Shown: positions 27,585 to 35,748 of the stretch, in pieces
Layout: every line of letters starts with the position of its first letter
Position numbering within the stretch: position 1 is the stretch's first letter
NCBI RefSeq assembly: GCF_002831625.1
Contig: NZ_CP025116.1
Coordinates: forward strand, 1,936,501-2,000,500
Direction: 5' to 3'
DNA from: Nonlabens sp. MB-3u-79
Lineage (GTDB): Bacteria; Bacteroidota; Bacteroidia; Flavobacteriales; Flavobacteriaceae
DNA: 64,000 bases
Made by a program: the position numbers and the translations under genes
The notes under the pieces: generated by a model
Databases searched by the model: none
What the model saw: only the letters and a program-made list of their open reading frames with translations
What the model was told of the DNA's origin: nothing

Positions 27585-27947
27585 TTACCTAATAATCAAT
27601 TTTTTCACAAAATTGGAGGAGGTAGTACTTACTCTAAGGAAATACATTCCTGTGCTGAGTTTAGATACATCAAAGGTTTGCTCATCACTGTTAATACTTC
27701 TTTTTGCATTATATACTTGCTTACCCAAAGAGTTGATTATGGTTAAATTTAAATCGTTGCTAGTGGAGCTGGAGAAGGTCAGTTTTAAATAACCATCTTT
27801 GACTGGATTCGTAAGGATCGTAAGTTTTTCCTTTTCTTTTTGAATAGGTGTGGTAACAACAGTATCATGACCACTATCTTGTATGATAGCAGCACCTAAG
27901 GAGAACGTAAAAACGCTTAGTAATAAAAAGAGTAAAATTTTTCTCAT
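27585..27947 (-). CDS. Minimal type IX secretion cargo: signal peptide plus sorting domain
   Basis: 120 residues. A signal peptide (MRKILLFLLLSVFTFSLGAA) is followed by only about 25 residues before a complete type A type IX sorting domain (ILTNPVKDGYLKLTFS...LTIINSLGKQVYNAKRS...FDVSKLSTGMYFLRVST...KKLIIR). That domain normally forms the last 80 residues of large secreted proteins. Here there is almost no passenger. It could be a small surface protein, a decoy for the machinery, or the remnant of a larger gene. It sits between trmD and rplS. Confidence 0.85.
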   Translation of the reverse strand: MRKILLFLLLSVFTFSLGAAIIQDSGHDTVVTTPIQKEKEKLTILTNPVKDGYLKLTFSSSTSNDLNLTIINSLGKQVYNAKRSINSDEQTFDVSKLSTGMYFLRVSTTSSNFVKKLIIR

Positions 27948-27994
27948 AATAATATTGTCTTGTAAAGTTAAAACTTTTTAACCAATTATAGGTG

Positions 27995-28675
27995 TTAATC
28001 TTCGCTTAAAAGATCAGGCCTTCTTTCTTCTGTTCTTTCAAAAGCTTTTTCTTCTCTCCATAACTCTATGGCTCCAAGGTTACCACTTAATAATATTTCA
28101 GGAACTTTGTGACCTTTATAGTCTGCCGGACGGGTGTACACAGGTGGGGCCAGTAATCCGTCTTGAAAACTATCGGTCAATGCACTAGTCTCATCACTTA
28201 TCACGCCAGGAATTAATCTGATTAAGGCATCACATAAAACAGCAGCTCCTAGCTCACCTCCAGATAGTACATAATCACCTATAGAGATTTCTTTAGTAAT
28301 ATAAAGATCCCGCACCCGCTGGTCAATTCCTTTATAATGCCCACATACAATCATGATATTTTCTTTGAGCGATAGATGGTTAGCCATTCCTTGATTTAAG
28401 GTTTCACCGTCTGGAGTCATATAAATCACCTCGTCGTAATCCCGCTCCCCTTTCAGTCCATTGATCATCTTATCCAGTGGCTCAATCATCATAACCATTC
28501 CTGCTCCACCACCATACTGATAGTCGTCTACTTGATTGTATTTATTAAGTCCGTACTTTCTTAAATTATGCATGTGCACTTCTACAAGACCCTTCTCGAT
28601 GCTTCTTTTTAAAATGGAGGCTTCAAAAGGACTTTTTATCAATTCTGGTAATAAGGTGATGATATCTATACGCAC
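27995..28675 (-). CDS. trmD: tRNA (guanine-N1-)-methyltransferase
   Basis: 226 residues from a GTG start at 28675; no ATG is available in frame nearby and the first residues [21 protein letters not shown] match the family. TrmD methylates G37 of tRNAs that read codons starting with C, preventing frameshifts. [24 protein letters not shown] and the trefoil-knot motif [14 protein letters not shown] bind S-adenosylmethionine and tRNA. A -7 box (TAACTTTG) lies 16 nt before the start. Confidence 0.96.
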   Translation of the reverse strand: MRIDIITLLPELIKSPFEASILKRSIEKGLVEVHMHNLRKYGLNKYNQVDDYQYGGGAGMVMMIEPLDKMINGLKGERDYDEVIYMTPDGETLNQGMANHLSLKENIMIVCGHYKGIDQRVRDLYITKEISIGDYVLSGGELGAAVLCDALIRLIPGVISDETSALTDSFQDGLLAPPVYTRPADYKGHKVPEILLSGNLGAIELWREEKAFERTEERRPDLLSED

Positions 28676-28691
28676 AATGCTTGTTTTGAGG

Positions 28692-28699
28692 CAAAGTTA
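28692..28699 (-). promoter_or_regulatory. trmD -7 box
   Basis: TAACTTTG on the minus strand, 16 nt before the GTG start; the leader would be only about 10 nt. Confidence 0.55.
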
Positions 28700-28772
28700 A
28701 AGGAATTGTGCGATGTTAAAAGAAAAAGTAGCAGTTGTTAACTTTAAATAACCGCTATACATTTATTATAAA

Positions 28773-28979
28773 TCAACCCCAGTCACTATCCTCCATCTCA
28801 AATATCTCTAATACGTTTACTTTAAAAACGCTAGCCATTTTTAAGGCTAGTAGGGTAGAGGGTACATATTTTCCTTTTTCTATCGTATTAATGGTCTGAC
28901 GGCTTACTTGTATTTTATCTGCTAGATCTTGCTGTGTGAAATCATGCATGGCTCGCAATACTTTTAATTTATTCTTCAT
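28773..28979 (-). CDS. Small XRE-family HTH regulator
   Basis: 68 residues from the ATG at 28979 (MKNKLKVLRAMHDFTQQDL). Almost the whole protein is one HTH_3 domain (LADKIQVSRQTINTIEKGKYVPS). It overlaps the end of the upstream membrane-protein gene by 11 nt, so the two are translationally coupled. Such pairs of a tiny Xre repressor and a small membrane protein are common in Firmicutes and Bacteroidota; the signal they respond to is unknown. The longer frame from 29051 would overlap the neighbour by 83 nt. Confidence 0.88.
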   Translation of the reverse strand: MKNKLKVLRAMHDFTQQDLADKIQVSRQTINTIEKGKYVPSTLLALKMASVFKVNVLEIFEMEDSDWG

Positions 28980-29439
28980 CGCTCGCCGTTTTAAGTTGAT
29001 ACTTTTTCCACTCCAACCTAATAATGAAAACCAGTATAGGCGTAAAAACATTAATCATAAGTACATTGAAAAAGGAGAATCCATAAATAAATAGGGTAGC
29101 GATTATAAATAGGCCATAATTAACATACATTGCCCATATCAGCGCATCTTTTCTGATAAGACCTATCAATTCATCTTCTATTTTTTCTTTGGAAAAACAC
29201 CATAACATACCAGTTGTAAGAGCAATGACTGTTAAAATCTCATCCAGAATATTATTCTTTTCATATGGGCCAGAAACCGTACCGTTTAAAAAGCCATCGT
29301 CAAATGGAGAAAACACGGTAACATCTAAAGCCTCTGGCGACCAATCAAAAATAATGGCCGCAATTAAACTAGTAAAGCTCAATAAAAACAGAAGCATTCC
29401 TAGCTTCTTGTATTTAAATGGAAACAAATAATTTTTCAT
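28969..29439 (-). CDS. Four-helix membrane protein paired with the HTH regulator
   Basis: 156 residues from the ATG at 29439 (MKNYLFPFKYKKLGMLLFLL); a start 4 codons earlier is also possible. Four transmembrane segments are visible, with LDEILTVIALTTGMLWCFSKEKIEDELI between helices 1 and 3. I do not know a function. It is coupled to the downstream regulator by an 11-nt overlap, which suggests that it is either regulated by it or holds it inactive. Confidence 0.8.
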   Translation of the reverse strand: MKNYLFPFKYKKLGMLLFLLSFTSLIAAIIFDWSPEALDVTVFSPFDDGFLNGTVSGPYEKNNILDEILTVIALTTGMLWCFSKEKIEDELIGLIRKDALIWAMYVNYGLFIIATLFIYGFSFFNVLMINVFTPILVFIIRLEWKKYQLKTASDEE

Positions 29440-29549
29440 AATACAGATCATTTATAAAGCAAATGTAATATAAAATGGACTAAAAGTAAAACAAACTATA
29501 CAAAAAGTAATATAAGATTTACAACATAAGATTTTTAATAACATTAGTT

Positions 29550-29605
29550 AACTAGATCAGTAGTTTAATAACTATAAAAATAGTTTGACAACTACAATAT
29601 TAGTT
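29550..29605. promoter_or_regulatory. Three tandem operators AACTA-N6-TAGTT before the BlaI homologue
   Basis: Perfect 16-bp inverted repeats AACTA-N6-TAGTT at 29550-29565, 29570-29585 and 29590-29605, each starting exactly 20 bp after the last. The third fills the spacer between the -33 and -7 boxes of the promoter and the second overlaps the -33 box, so bound repressor would block transcription. The likely ligand is the BlaI/MecI-family protein encoded 40 bp downstream. Confidence 0.85.
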
Positions 29606-29614
29606 ATACATTTG
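29584..29614 (+). promoter_or_regulatory. Promoter of the blaI-blaR1-like operon
   Basis: TTTG (29584-29587), 19 bp spacer, TACATTTG (29607-29614). TACATTTGTA at 29607-29616 is itself a palindrome. The start codon is 30 nt further on. Confidence 0.8.
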
Positions 29615-29644
29615 TATGAATAAATAAGAACAAATACATTAGTC

Positions 29645-30004
29645 ATGGAGAAATTAACGCAAAAAGAAGAAGAGGTAATGCAGGCACTTTGGAGTCTGGA
29701 GAAAGCCTTTGTTAAAGAAATCGTTCCTGAACTCCAGGGTGCTAATCATTACAATACGGTATCTACTATTGTTCGCAAGCTGGAAGAGAAGGGCTATGTA
29801 GCTCATGAAGCCTTTGGTAAGACGCATCGTTACTTTCCTATTGTTGAAAAAGAAGCCTATCGCAACAAGTTTGTAAATAATGCGATGACCAGCTATTTCA
29901 ATGATTCTTATAAGAATATGGTTTCTTTTTTTGCCAAAGAAGAGAAAATAAGCGCCACAGAATTGAGAGAGATTTTGGAAATGATAGAATCTAAAGAGAA
30001 ATAG
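29645..30004 (+). CDS. BlaI/MecI family transcriptional repressor
   Basis: 119 residues. The N-terminal 80 form the winged HTH of the BlaI/MecI/CopY family (LTQKEEEVMQALWSL, NHYNTVSTIVRKLEEKGYVAHEA), and the C-terminal helices dimerise. In the classic system the repressor is removed when the partner membrane peptidase BlaR1 is activated. The partner gene follows after 1 nt. Three operators lie just upstream, so autorepression is very likely. The genes controlled besides its own operon are unknown; no beta-lactamase is present nearby. Confidence 0.95.
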   Translation: MEKLTQKEEEVMQALWSLEKAFVKEIVPELQGANHYNTVSTIVRKLEEKGYVAHEAFGKTHRYFPIVEKEAYRNKFVNNAMTSYFNDSYKNMVSFFAKEEKISATELREILEMIESKEK

Positions 30005-30005
30005 G

Positions 30006-32675
30006 ATGGAAGCTGTACTAGAATATCTATTAAAAAGCGCTGGAGTACTGAGCCTATTTGTACTCATTTATCATTTTTTATTGCGCCGCCTGACCTTTTT
30101 CAATACCAATCGTTGGTTTTTATTAGCTGGTATTGCAGCAAGCATCCTCTTTCCGTTAATAGAAATTACTCAAACCGTTTACGTGGAGCAGGCAGAGCAA
30201 TTACTTTATCTACCACAGCAAATGGTAACTCCTATGGCTATGATTATGGAGCAACCTCCAGTGGAAGCAACAGCTTTTGACTATGGAATGCTCGCCATTT
30301 ACTTATACCTAGCTATTTCTATATTTTTCCTTGGTAAAATGTTCGTAGAACTAAGCTCGCTGCGCAGTTTGATTCTTTCTGGAACTCAAAAACGAGTTGG
30401 GAAGTTTGTTTTTGTGAAGCTTTCGCGAAAGCTAACCCCCTTCAGTTTCTTTAACTACATATGTTATTCTCTAGAAGATGAAAGCACAGCAGCACTAGAT
30501 TTGATCTTAGAACACGAAAAAGTTCATGCAAAGCAATGGCATTCCATCGATTTACTAGTATCCCATGTCTTTAAAGCTCTTTTTTGGATCAATCCGCTGG
30601 TGTGGGTATTAAAAAGACAGATAGGAGAAAATCTAGAATTTATAGCCGACTCCAAGGCTGCAACACAAAACACCACAGGAATAAGCTATGAGCGCACCTT
30701 GCTCAGTACTGCGGCCAGTCATATGCAGCCTGCACTGGCCAATAATTTCTTCACGCCATTTATTAAAAAACGTATTCTCATGTTACAAAAAGAAGCCTCA
30801 GCCCAGTGGAATGCTTATAAATATGCATTGATACTGCCCGTGATAATCCTTTTCCTTTACAGCTTTAATGTGGTGGAAGAAGTGGAGTATGTGGATAAGG
30901 AGAACCCCCAAATTTCAAATTCTGAAACCTCAGTTGATAGTTACAAAGAATTGGTTTTTGATATTACTGGTGCCACAACTAATGAGCAGTTGGAGATGTA
31001 TAGAATGCAAATTGAGGTTCAAGGGAATTACCAATTGAGATTTGATGATATCATTAGAGATGCAAAAGGGCTGCTGGAAACCATGAGAGTGTCGGCAAAG
31101 TTTCCTGGTAAAGACTGGGAAAAAGGCTTTACAGTAGAGGCTCTGTCAACTAATGGCTTGATGTTGTTAATGGCTTATCCTGATAAGATTTCCTTGCATA
31201 TTCCTAAAGATAAAACCACACTTTCTATAGATCAAAATGGAAGTCAAGTAATTGTTCCAGATACGGTTCTTTATGGAGATACAGCTGGCGTTACAAAAGA
31301 TTCCACAGATCCTATCCTAGATTTTGATCACAGCATTACTTTTACCATAGACGCCACATCTACAAAAGAATACCTCGATGAAAAGAAGGCGTACTTAAAA
31401 AAGGAATACAACGTAGATTTTGACTACAGTAGGTTGAAAATAAAAAATGAAAAGGTCGTAAGAATTAAAATCACACTAGACGATAATGATGGTTATACCA
31501 GTTCCCAATCCTATGCTAATGATGATGGCATCCCTGAAATATGCGTGACAGGAATTATAAAAGAAGATGCTCAGTTATGGAGTATGGGTGCTTGTAAGGC
31601 TAATACTCCTCGTGAATCTTATTCCTTACCTAGTACGGTAAGTTATTCGGTATCCAGAAACGCTATTTCCATTAATATGGATAGTTTGATGAAGCAGGTA
31701 AAGGAGCAAATTAAGAACATCAATTTAGAGGAACTACATCTAGAAATGCAAAATATCAATATGGATAGTATTCTTCGGGAGGCATCTATTCAAATGAAAA
31801 ACCTAGACATAGATTCTTTGCAACATGAATTACAAATTCAATTCAAGAAGATGAACAAGGATTCATTGACGAATACGATAAAGATGATTCAGTTCCAAAA
31901 GCCGCAAACAGCGTATGCGTTTGAAAATGGTATTTCTACTAGACCCACTACAGCGGCTCAATTAAAAGCAGGTTTAGGAAAAAACCCACCTCTTACGATT
32001 GTTGATGGGAAAGAAATGGATAAGGAAGAATGGAAATTAATACCACCATATCTTATTGAAAGTGTAACTGTTTTAAAAGACAGTGCAGCCATCAAAAAAT
32101 ATGGAAAGAAAGGAAAAAACGGCGTACTGATTATCACTACAACTCCATTAAAAAATCAAGAAACTAGATACGAGTTAAGAGGAAAAGCAGAAGCAAAACG
32201 ACAAGAAACACTTCACAAACGTGAAGAATTGAGGTCAGAAAGTCAAGAACGTAGGGATTCTTTGATTCAACAAAGAATCATTCTTACAGAAGGAAAGCAT
32301 GCTATAATGGAAGAGAAAAGAGCCCAGGTTGAAGCTGATAGAGAAGAGACAATGGCTCAAATATTTGAAAATGGTACAAGTGATTTTCTAATGAAGCATA
32401 AAGGTCATGGCCGTCTCACTTTAGGTAACAAGGAAATTTTTTATATCACCAACATATCAAATGAAGGCTTTGAAAATTTTCAAAAAGCCCTGGAAAAAGC
32501 CGGACATAATTTTAAACTGATCACACATCGCATGCAAAGTGATCGATTGGTAAAATTGAAATACGAAATCAACGGTTCCCAGCATACTTATGAAACTAGC
32601 AAAGGAGTCAAGGAACTTCAGATTACATTTATAAAGGGTAAAAAAACTCCTACCATAACTACTATTCCTTATTAG
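30006..32675 (+). CDS. BlaR1-like M56 membrane peptidase with a long periplasmic C-terminal part
   Basis: 889 residues. Residues 1-300 are an M56 unit with four transmembrane helices and the zinc motif HEKVH (170-174) followed by NLEFIADSKA. Instead of the penicillin-binding sensor of BlaR1, the remaining 580 residues include a region of repeated amphipathic helices (IKNINLEELHLEMQNINMD, 560-620), a small domain like a TonB-receptor plug (LTIVDGKEM...IESVTVLKDSAAIKKYG...GVLIITT) at about 660-715, and an Arg/Glu-rich coiled coil. The plug-like segment is frequent in Bacteroidota M56 proteins. It should sense an envelope signal and relieve BlaI repression. What it senses is unknown. Confidence 0.9.
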   Translation: MEAVLEYLLKSAGVLSLFVLIYHFLLRRLTFFNTNRWFLLAGIAASILFPLIEITQTVYVEQAEQLLYLPQQMVTPMAMIMEQPPVEATAFDYGMLAIYLYLAISIFFLGKMFVELSSLRSLILSGTQKRVGKFVFVKLSRKLTPFSFFNYICYSLEDESTAALDLILEHEKVHAKQWHSIDLLVSHVFKALFWINPLVWVLKRQIGENLEFIADSKAATQNTTGISYERTLLSTAASHMQPALANNFFTPFIKKRILMLQKEASAQWNAYKYALILPVIILFLYSFNVVEEVEYVDKENPQISNSETSVDSYKELVFDITGATTNEQLEMYRMQIEVQGNYQLRFDDIIRDAKGLLETMRVSAKFPGKDWEKGFTVEALSTNGLMLLMAYPDKISLHIPKDKTTLSIDQNGSQVIVPDTVLYGDTAGVTKDSTDPILDFDHSITFTIDATSTKEYLDEKKAYLKKEYNVDFDYSRLKIKNEKVVRIKITLDDNDGYTSSQSYANDDGIPEICVTGIIKEDAQLWSMGACKANTPRESYSLPSTVSYSVSRNAISINMDSLMKQVKEQIKNINLEELHLEMQNINMDSILREASIQMKNLDIDSLQHELQIQFKKMNKDSLTNTIKMIQFQKPQTAYAFENGISTRPTTAAQLKAGLGKNPPLTIVDGKEMDKEEWKLIPPYLIESVTVLKDSAAIKKYGKKGKNGVLIITTTPLKNQETRYELRGKAEAKRQETLHKREELRSESQERRDSLIQQRIILTEGKHAIMEEKRAQVEADREETMAQIFENGTSDFLMKHKGHGRLTLGNKEIFYITNISNEGFENFQKALEKAGHNFKLITHRMQSDRLVKLKYEINGSQHTYETSKGVKELQITFIKGKKTPTITTIPY
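30419..30432. repeat. Palindromic element, copy 7
   Basis: GCTTTCGCGAAAGC (AAGCTTTCGCGAAAGCT around it) in the M56 gene, read as LSRK. Confidence 0.88.
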
Positions 32676-32705
32676 AAAATAGAGATTTTTATTAGGATTA
32701 TCCAC

Positions 32706-32736
32706 AAAACCCATTCTAAATTCTAGAATGGGTTTT
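32706..32736 (+). terminator. Terminator of the blaI-blaR1-like operon
   Basis: A 13-bp stem AAAACCCATTCTA and its complement with a 5-nt loop, followed after 3 nt by a run of eight T. Confidence 0.9.
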
Positions 32737-32771
32737 GCGTTTTTTTAATACAGATCGGGCTGCCAAAACCT

Positions 32772-32779
32772 TACATTTG
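32772..32779 (+). promoter_or_regulatory. -7 box placed 4 nt before a start codon
   Basis: TACATTTG, then AGCT, then ATG of the 50-residue protein gene. Transcription should begin at the start codon (leaderless). No clear -33 TTG. Confidence 0.65.
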
Positions 32780-32783
32780 AGCT

Positions 32784-32936
32784 ATGAAGAAAGAAGTATT
32801 CAAACTGCTAGCCCTAATCAATAAAGCGGTCTTACCCAGCTTTACAAAAAGGCGACTGGATCTTGCCAAAGCCAGTAAATGGCAAATGGCACTTTTTGGA
32901 TACAAATTATGGGTAACTAAAAACGCACTAGACTAA
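32784..32936 (+). CDS. Small conserved flavobacterial protein (often labelled SsrA-binding protein)
   Basis: 50 residues, basic: MKKEVFKLLALINKAVLPS, then a Lys/Arg-rich part and the ending KLWVTKNALD. I recognise it as a short conserved flavobacterial protein that annotation pipelines often name SsrA-binding protein, although it lacks the SmpB fold. Its stop codon overlaps the next start (TAATG), so it is coupled to the BtuF-like gene. A -7 box 4 nt before the ATG predicts a leaderless mRNA. The function is unknown. Confidence 0.85.
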   Translation: MKKEVFKLLALINKAVLPSFTKRRLDLAKASKWQMALFGYKLWVTKNALD

Positions 32937-33772
32937 TGTTTTGTAATATACCAGATCAATTAGGTAGAATGATCTCGCTTGATCAACTGCCAGAACGCAT
33001 CATATCTTTAGTACCCTCCCAAACCGAACTATTAATAGACTTAGGTCTAGAAGATAGGCTTGTGGGAGTAACTCGTTATTGTATACATCCAGCTGGATTG
33101 ATCGATAAAAAAAAGGTAGTAGGAGGTACTAAAAAAATAGTAGAATCACGTATTTTAGAGCTACAGCCAGATCTTATTATTTGTAACCGAGAAGAAAACA
33201 CACCTGCCATCGTTTCCTTTTGCGATCATATCGCACCTACTTACGTTTCTGATATAGATACCCTAGAACAAGCTCTAGAAATGATAGCTGATCTCGGGGA
33301 GCTTACAGGATCCAAATTCAAAGCAAAATCATTGATCAGAAATATCTCTAGTTCTTTCAAGACTTTGAAAAAACCAGAGTTAGAACACAAAGCTTTGTAT
33401 CTCATTTGGAAAAAACCTTATATGAGTGTTGGAAAAGGTACTTTTATCAATGACATGCTGGAGAAAGCCGGATTTATAAATGCTGCTGAAGGCTTTGTCA
33501 GATATCCAGAATTAGACGTGGAAGCCATGATCAAGCTCCAGCCAGAGGCTGTGTTTTTATCCTCAGAACCTTATCCGTTTACTGCTGATGATATTGCCGA
33601 TTTGAAACTAGCATTTCTTACAGCACCATCACAAGACCCGATTAAACCTAACGTCATTCCAGAATTTAAGGTAGTAGACGGCGAGTTGTTTTCTTGGTAT
33701 GGGTCTAGATTATTAAAGACACCAGCGTATTTACAGAGTCTACAGCCCAAGAAAAGCGATTTGACTTTTTAA
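32936..33772 (+). CDS. BtuF-like helical-backbone metal/cobalamin-binding protein without signal peptide
   Basis: 278 residues. RIISLVPSQTELLIDLGL, VVGGTKKIVESRILELQPDLIIC, and YMSVGKGTFINDMLEKAGFIN belong to the BtuF/FhuD group of ABC-transporter binding proteins. There is no signal peptide or lipobox at the N terminus (MFCNIPDQLGRMISL), so it would stay in the cytoplasm unless the gene start is wrong; this form is common in flavobacteria. No ABC permease or ATPase gene is near. The ligand may be a corrinoid or haem; this is inference. Confidence 0.85.
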   Translation: MFCNIPDQLGRMISLDQLPERIISLVPSQTELLIDLGLEDRLVGVTRYCIHPAGLIDKKKVVGGTKKIVESRILELQPDLIICNREENTPAIVSFCDHIAPTYVSDIDTLEQALEMIADLGELTGSKFKAKSLIRNISSSFKTLKKPELEHKALYLIWKKPYMSVGKGTFINDMLEKAGFINAAEGFVRYPELDVEAMIKLQPEAVFLSSEPYPFTADDIADLKLAFLTAPSQDPIKPNVIPEFKVVDGELFSWYGSRLLKTPAYLQSLQPKKSDLTF

Positions 33773-33796
33773 GACAACACTTTTCTAAATTTCCTG

Positions 33797-33804
33797 TAAC
33801 TTTG
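33797..33804 (+). promoter_or_regulatory. -7 box of the lemA operon
   Basis: TAACTTTG, 38 nt before the lemA start. No -33 TTG at the right distance. Confidence 0.5.
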
Positions 33805-33842
33805 AGTTTAAAATAGACACAAATCAATTAAAGAATTATAAA

Positions 33843-34445
33843 ATGAGAAAAATAAGCGGATTAGGTATAGCAGGAATTATAGTAGGACTTTTAGTTATTT
33901 ACGGTATCTATTGGTACAACAGTACTATAGGAACCAATGAAGGTGTAACCAGCTCTTGGGCAAATGTAGAAACCACCTATCAAAGGCGTAATGACTTAAT
34001 TCCTAATATTGTAGCAACAGCTAAGAAGTATGCTGAGTTTGAACAAGAAACCTTGATTGGAGTTATTGAAGCGCGCTCAAACGCTACTTCTATCAAAGTG
34101 GATGCCTCTGAACTCACAGAAGAAAATATAGCGGCCTACTCTAAAGCACAAAGTGCCGTAAGTACAGGACTGGGAAGACTTCTAGCCACTTATGAAAATT
34201 ACCCTGACCTCAAGGCAAATGAAAACTTTAAGGAGTTGATCAATGAGTTAAGTCGTTCTGAAAATAGAATTAGTGTTGCCAGAACACGCTACAACGATGC
34301 TGTAAAGATTTACAATGTGAAGATCAAACGCTTTCCAGGAAATATAATGGCAGGTGTTTATGGCTTTGATGAGGCAGCATTTTTTAAAGCAGACGAAGGT
34401 GCAGAAAAAGCCCCTGATGTAGACAACTTATTTGGAAATAATTAA
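33843..34445 (+). CDS. lemA: LemA family protein
   Basis: 200 residues, one N-terminal transmembrane helix (about residues 6-24) and a periplasmic helical bundle. WYNSTIGTNEGVTSSWANVETTYQRRNDLIPNIV is the hallmark of LemA. The protein's job is unknown; in Bacteroidota and other phyla it is almost always followed by two TPM-domain genes, as here (gaps of 2 nt and a 1-nt overlap), so the three probably form one membrane complex. Confidence 0.95.
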   Translation: MRKISGLGIAGIIVGLLVIYGIYWYNSTIGTNEGVTSSWANVETTYQRRNDLIPNIVATAKKYAEFEQETLIGVIEARSNATSIKVDASELTEENIAAYSKAQSAVSTGLGRLLATYENYPDLKANENFKELINELSRSENRISVARTRYNDAVKIYNVKIKRFPGNIMAGVYGFDEAAFFKADEGAEKAPDVDNLFGNN

Positions 34446-34447
34446 GG

Positions 34448-34885
34448 ATGTCAGTTAAAGTAGAGGACTTTCTCAACGCTTCACAAGAGCAAGCAATTAT
34501 AGAAGCCATTCGTCAAGCTGAAATGCGTACGAGTGGAGAAATACGGGTGCATCTAGAATCCGAATGCAGTGAGCCTGTGAAACGCGCCCAAGAATTATTT
34601 CATTTGCTTAAAATGGATAATACTAAAGAAGAAAACGGAATTCTCTTTTACGTCTCCATAGATGATAAAAAGTTTGCTTTAATAGGGGATCGTGGTATTC
34701 ACGCCAGAGTAGGAGATGATTTTTGGAGCGCTGTAAGAGATGAAGTTTTGTCTCGCTTTCGCGAAAGCGAATTCCAAAACGGCCTCATCGCAGGCATAGA
34801 ACTAGTAGGTAAAAAACTTGCGGCCCATTTCCCTTGGGATACGGATGATACCAATGAACTTTCTGACGAAATATCTGTAAGCTGA
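34448..34885 (+). CDS. TPM domain protein, cytoplasmic type
   Basis: 145 residues with a TPM domain (EAIRQAEMRTSGEIRVHLES, NGILFYVSIDDKKFALIGDRGIHARVGDDFW). There is no signal peptide or membrane segment. It is the second gene of the lemA operon and its stop overlaps the next start (TGATG). TPM domains have been reported to have weak phosphatase activity, but the physiological role is not known. One copy of the palindromic element encodes SRFRESEF in it. Confidence 0.9.
   Translation: MSVKVEDFLNASQEQAIIEAIRQAEMRTSGEIRVHLESECSEPVKRAQELFHLLKMDNTKEENGILFYVSIDDKKFALIGDRGIHARVGDDFWSAVRDEVLSRFRESEFQNGLIAGIELVGKKLAAHFPWDTDDTNELSDEISVS
34754..34769. repeat. Palindromic element, copy 8
   Basis: CGCTTTCGCGAAAGCG (18 bp with flanking T and A) in the first TPM gene, read as RFRES. 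Confidence 0.9.
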
Positions 34886-35652
34886 TGAAGTATTTCTTAT
34901 ACATAACCCTAGCTTTTTTAAGCTGTTCTAACTTTGCTCAAGCGCAGTTTGATATTCCTAATCGTCCTTCAGATGGGCAACAAGCTTTTGTTTACGATTA
35001 CGTAGACCTATTGCCCAAAGCACAAAAAGAGGCGCTCAACCTCAAGTTAAAACGCTATGCAGATACGACTTCTACGCAAATTGTATTTGCTATTATTAAC
35101 AGTGCTAATGGAGAAGAACTGGACGGACTTGGAGCAAAGTGGGGTCAAAAATGGGGAATAGGTCAAAAAGATGCCGATAATGGTATTTTATTAATTCTTG
35201 CTGTGAATGATCGTAAAGTAGATATCAATACAGGCTACGGTATCGAGTCGATATTATCGGATTCTGATGCAGAACGTATCGTTAATCGCGTATTGGTTCC
35301 CAATTTTAGGAGCAAAAATTATTATGCAGGACTTGATCAAGGAGCAGATGCTATTTTTCAGGGCCTTCAAGGCGAGTTTAAAGGTTCTGCTGCGGCAAGC
35401 GATGGCATTCCTTGGTCTTTTTTATTGATCATGGGAGTTTTTCTTTTGATCGTTATTCTTAACGTACGCAATAAAAATAAAGGTGGTGGTACAGGGAGCA
35501 GGAATCCTGGAGGCTCTTTACTAGATATTATCGTTTTAAGCAGTTTGGGACGAGGTGGTTTTGGTGGTGGCGGTAGCAGCTCCGGTGGTGGTTTTGGTGG
35601 CGGCTTCGGTGGTGGCGGTTTCGGCGGCGGCGGCGCTGGTGGTAGCTGGTAG
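34885..35652 (+). CDS. YgcG-type TPM domain protein with glycine-rich tail
   Basis: 255 residues: signal peptide (MKYFLYITLAFLSCSNFAQA), periplasmic TPM domain (VYDYVDLLPKAQKEALN...GILLILAVNDRKVDINTGYGIE), one transmembrane helix (about 178-194), and a C-terminal tail of Gly, Ser and Phe repeats (GGGFGGGFGGGGFGGGG). The order is that of YgcG proteins. It closes the lemA operon. The Gly-rich tail probably gives an unstructured end. Confidence 0.93.
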   Translation: MKYFLYITLAFLSCSNFAQAQFDIPNRPSDGQQAFVYDYVDLLPKAQKEALNLKLKRYADTTSTQIVFAIINSANGEELDGLGAKWGQKWGIGQKDADNGILLILAVNDRKVDINTGYGIESILSDSDAERIVNRVLVPNFRSKNYYAGLDQGADAIFQGLQGEFKGSAAASDGIPWSFLLIMGVFLLIVILNVRNKNKGGGTGSRNPGGSLLDIIVLSSLGRGGFGGGGSSSGGGFGGGFGGGGFGGGGAGGSW

Positions 35653-35748
35653 TTATTACTTCTTAAGTGATTGATGCTCTCTAGCCATGGGGTAAGCGGT
35701 CCCAAAAATGCCACAAGACCTAAGAATTGAAATAGTGTAGATGGCCTT

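Noticed and set aside
35367..35714. Minus-strand proline-rich frame of 115 codons
   Set aside because: It is the antisense reading of the glycine-rich tail of the YgcG-type gene; GGT/GGC runs read as ACC/GCC give proline-rich shadow frames.
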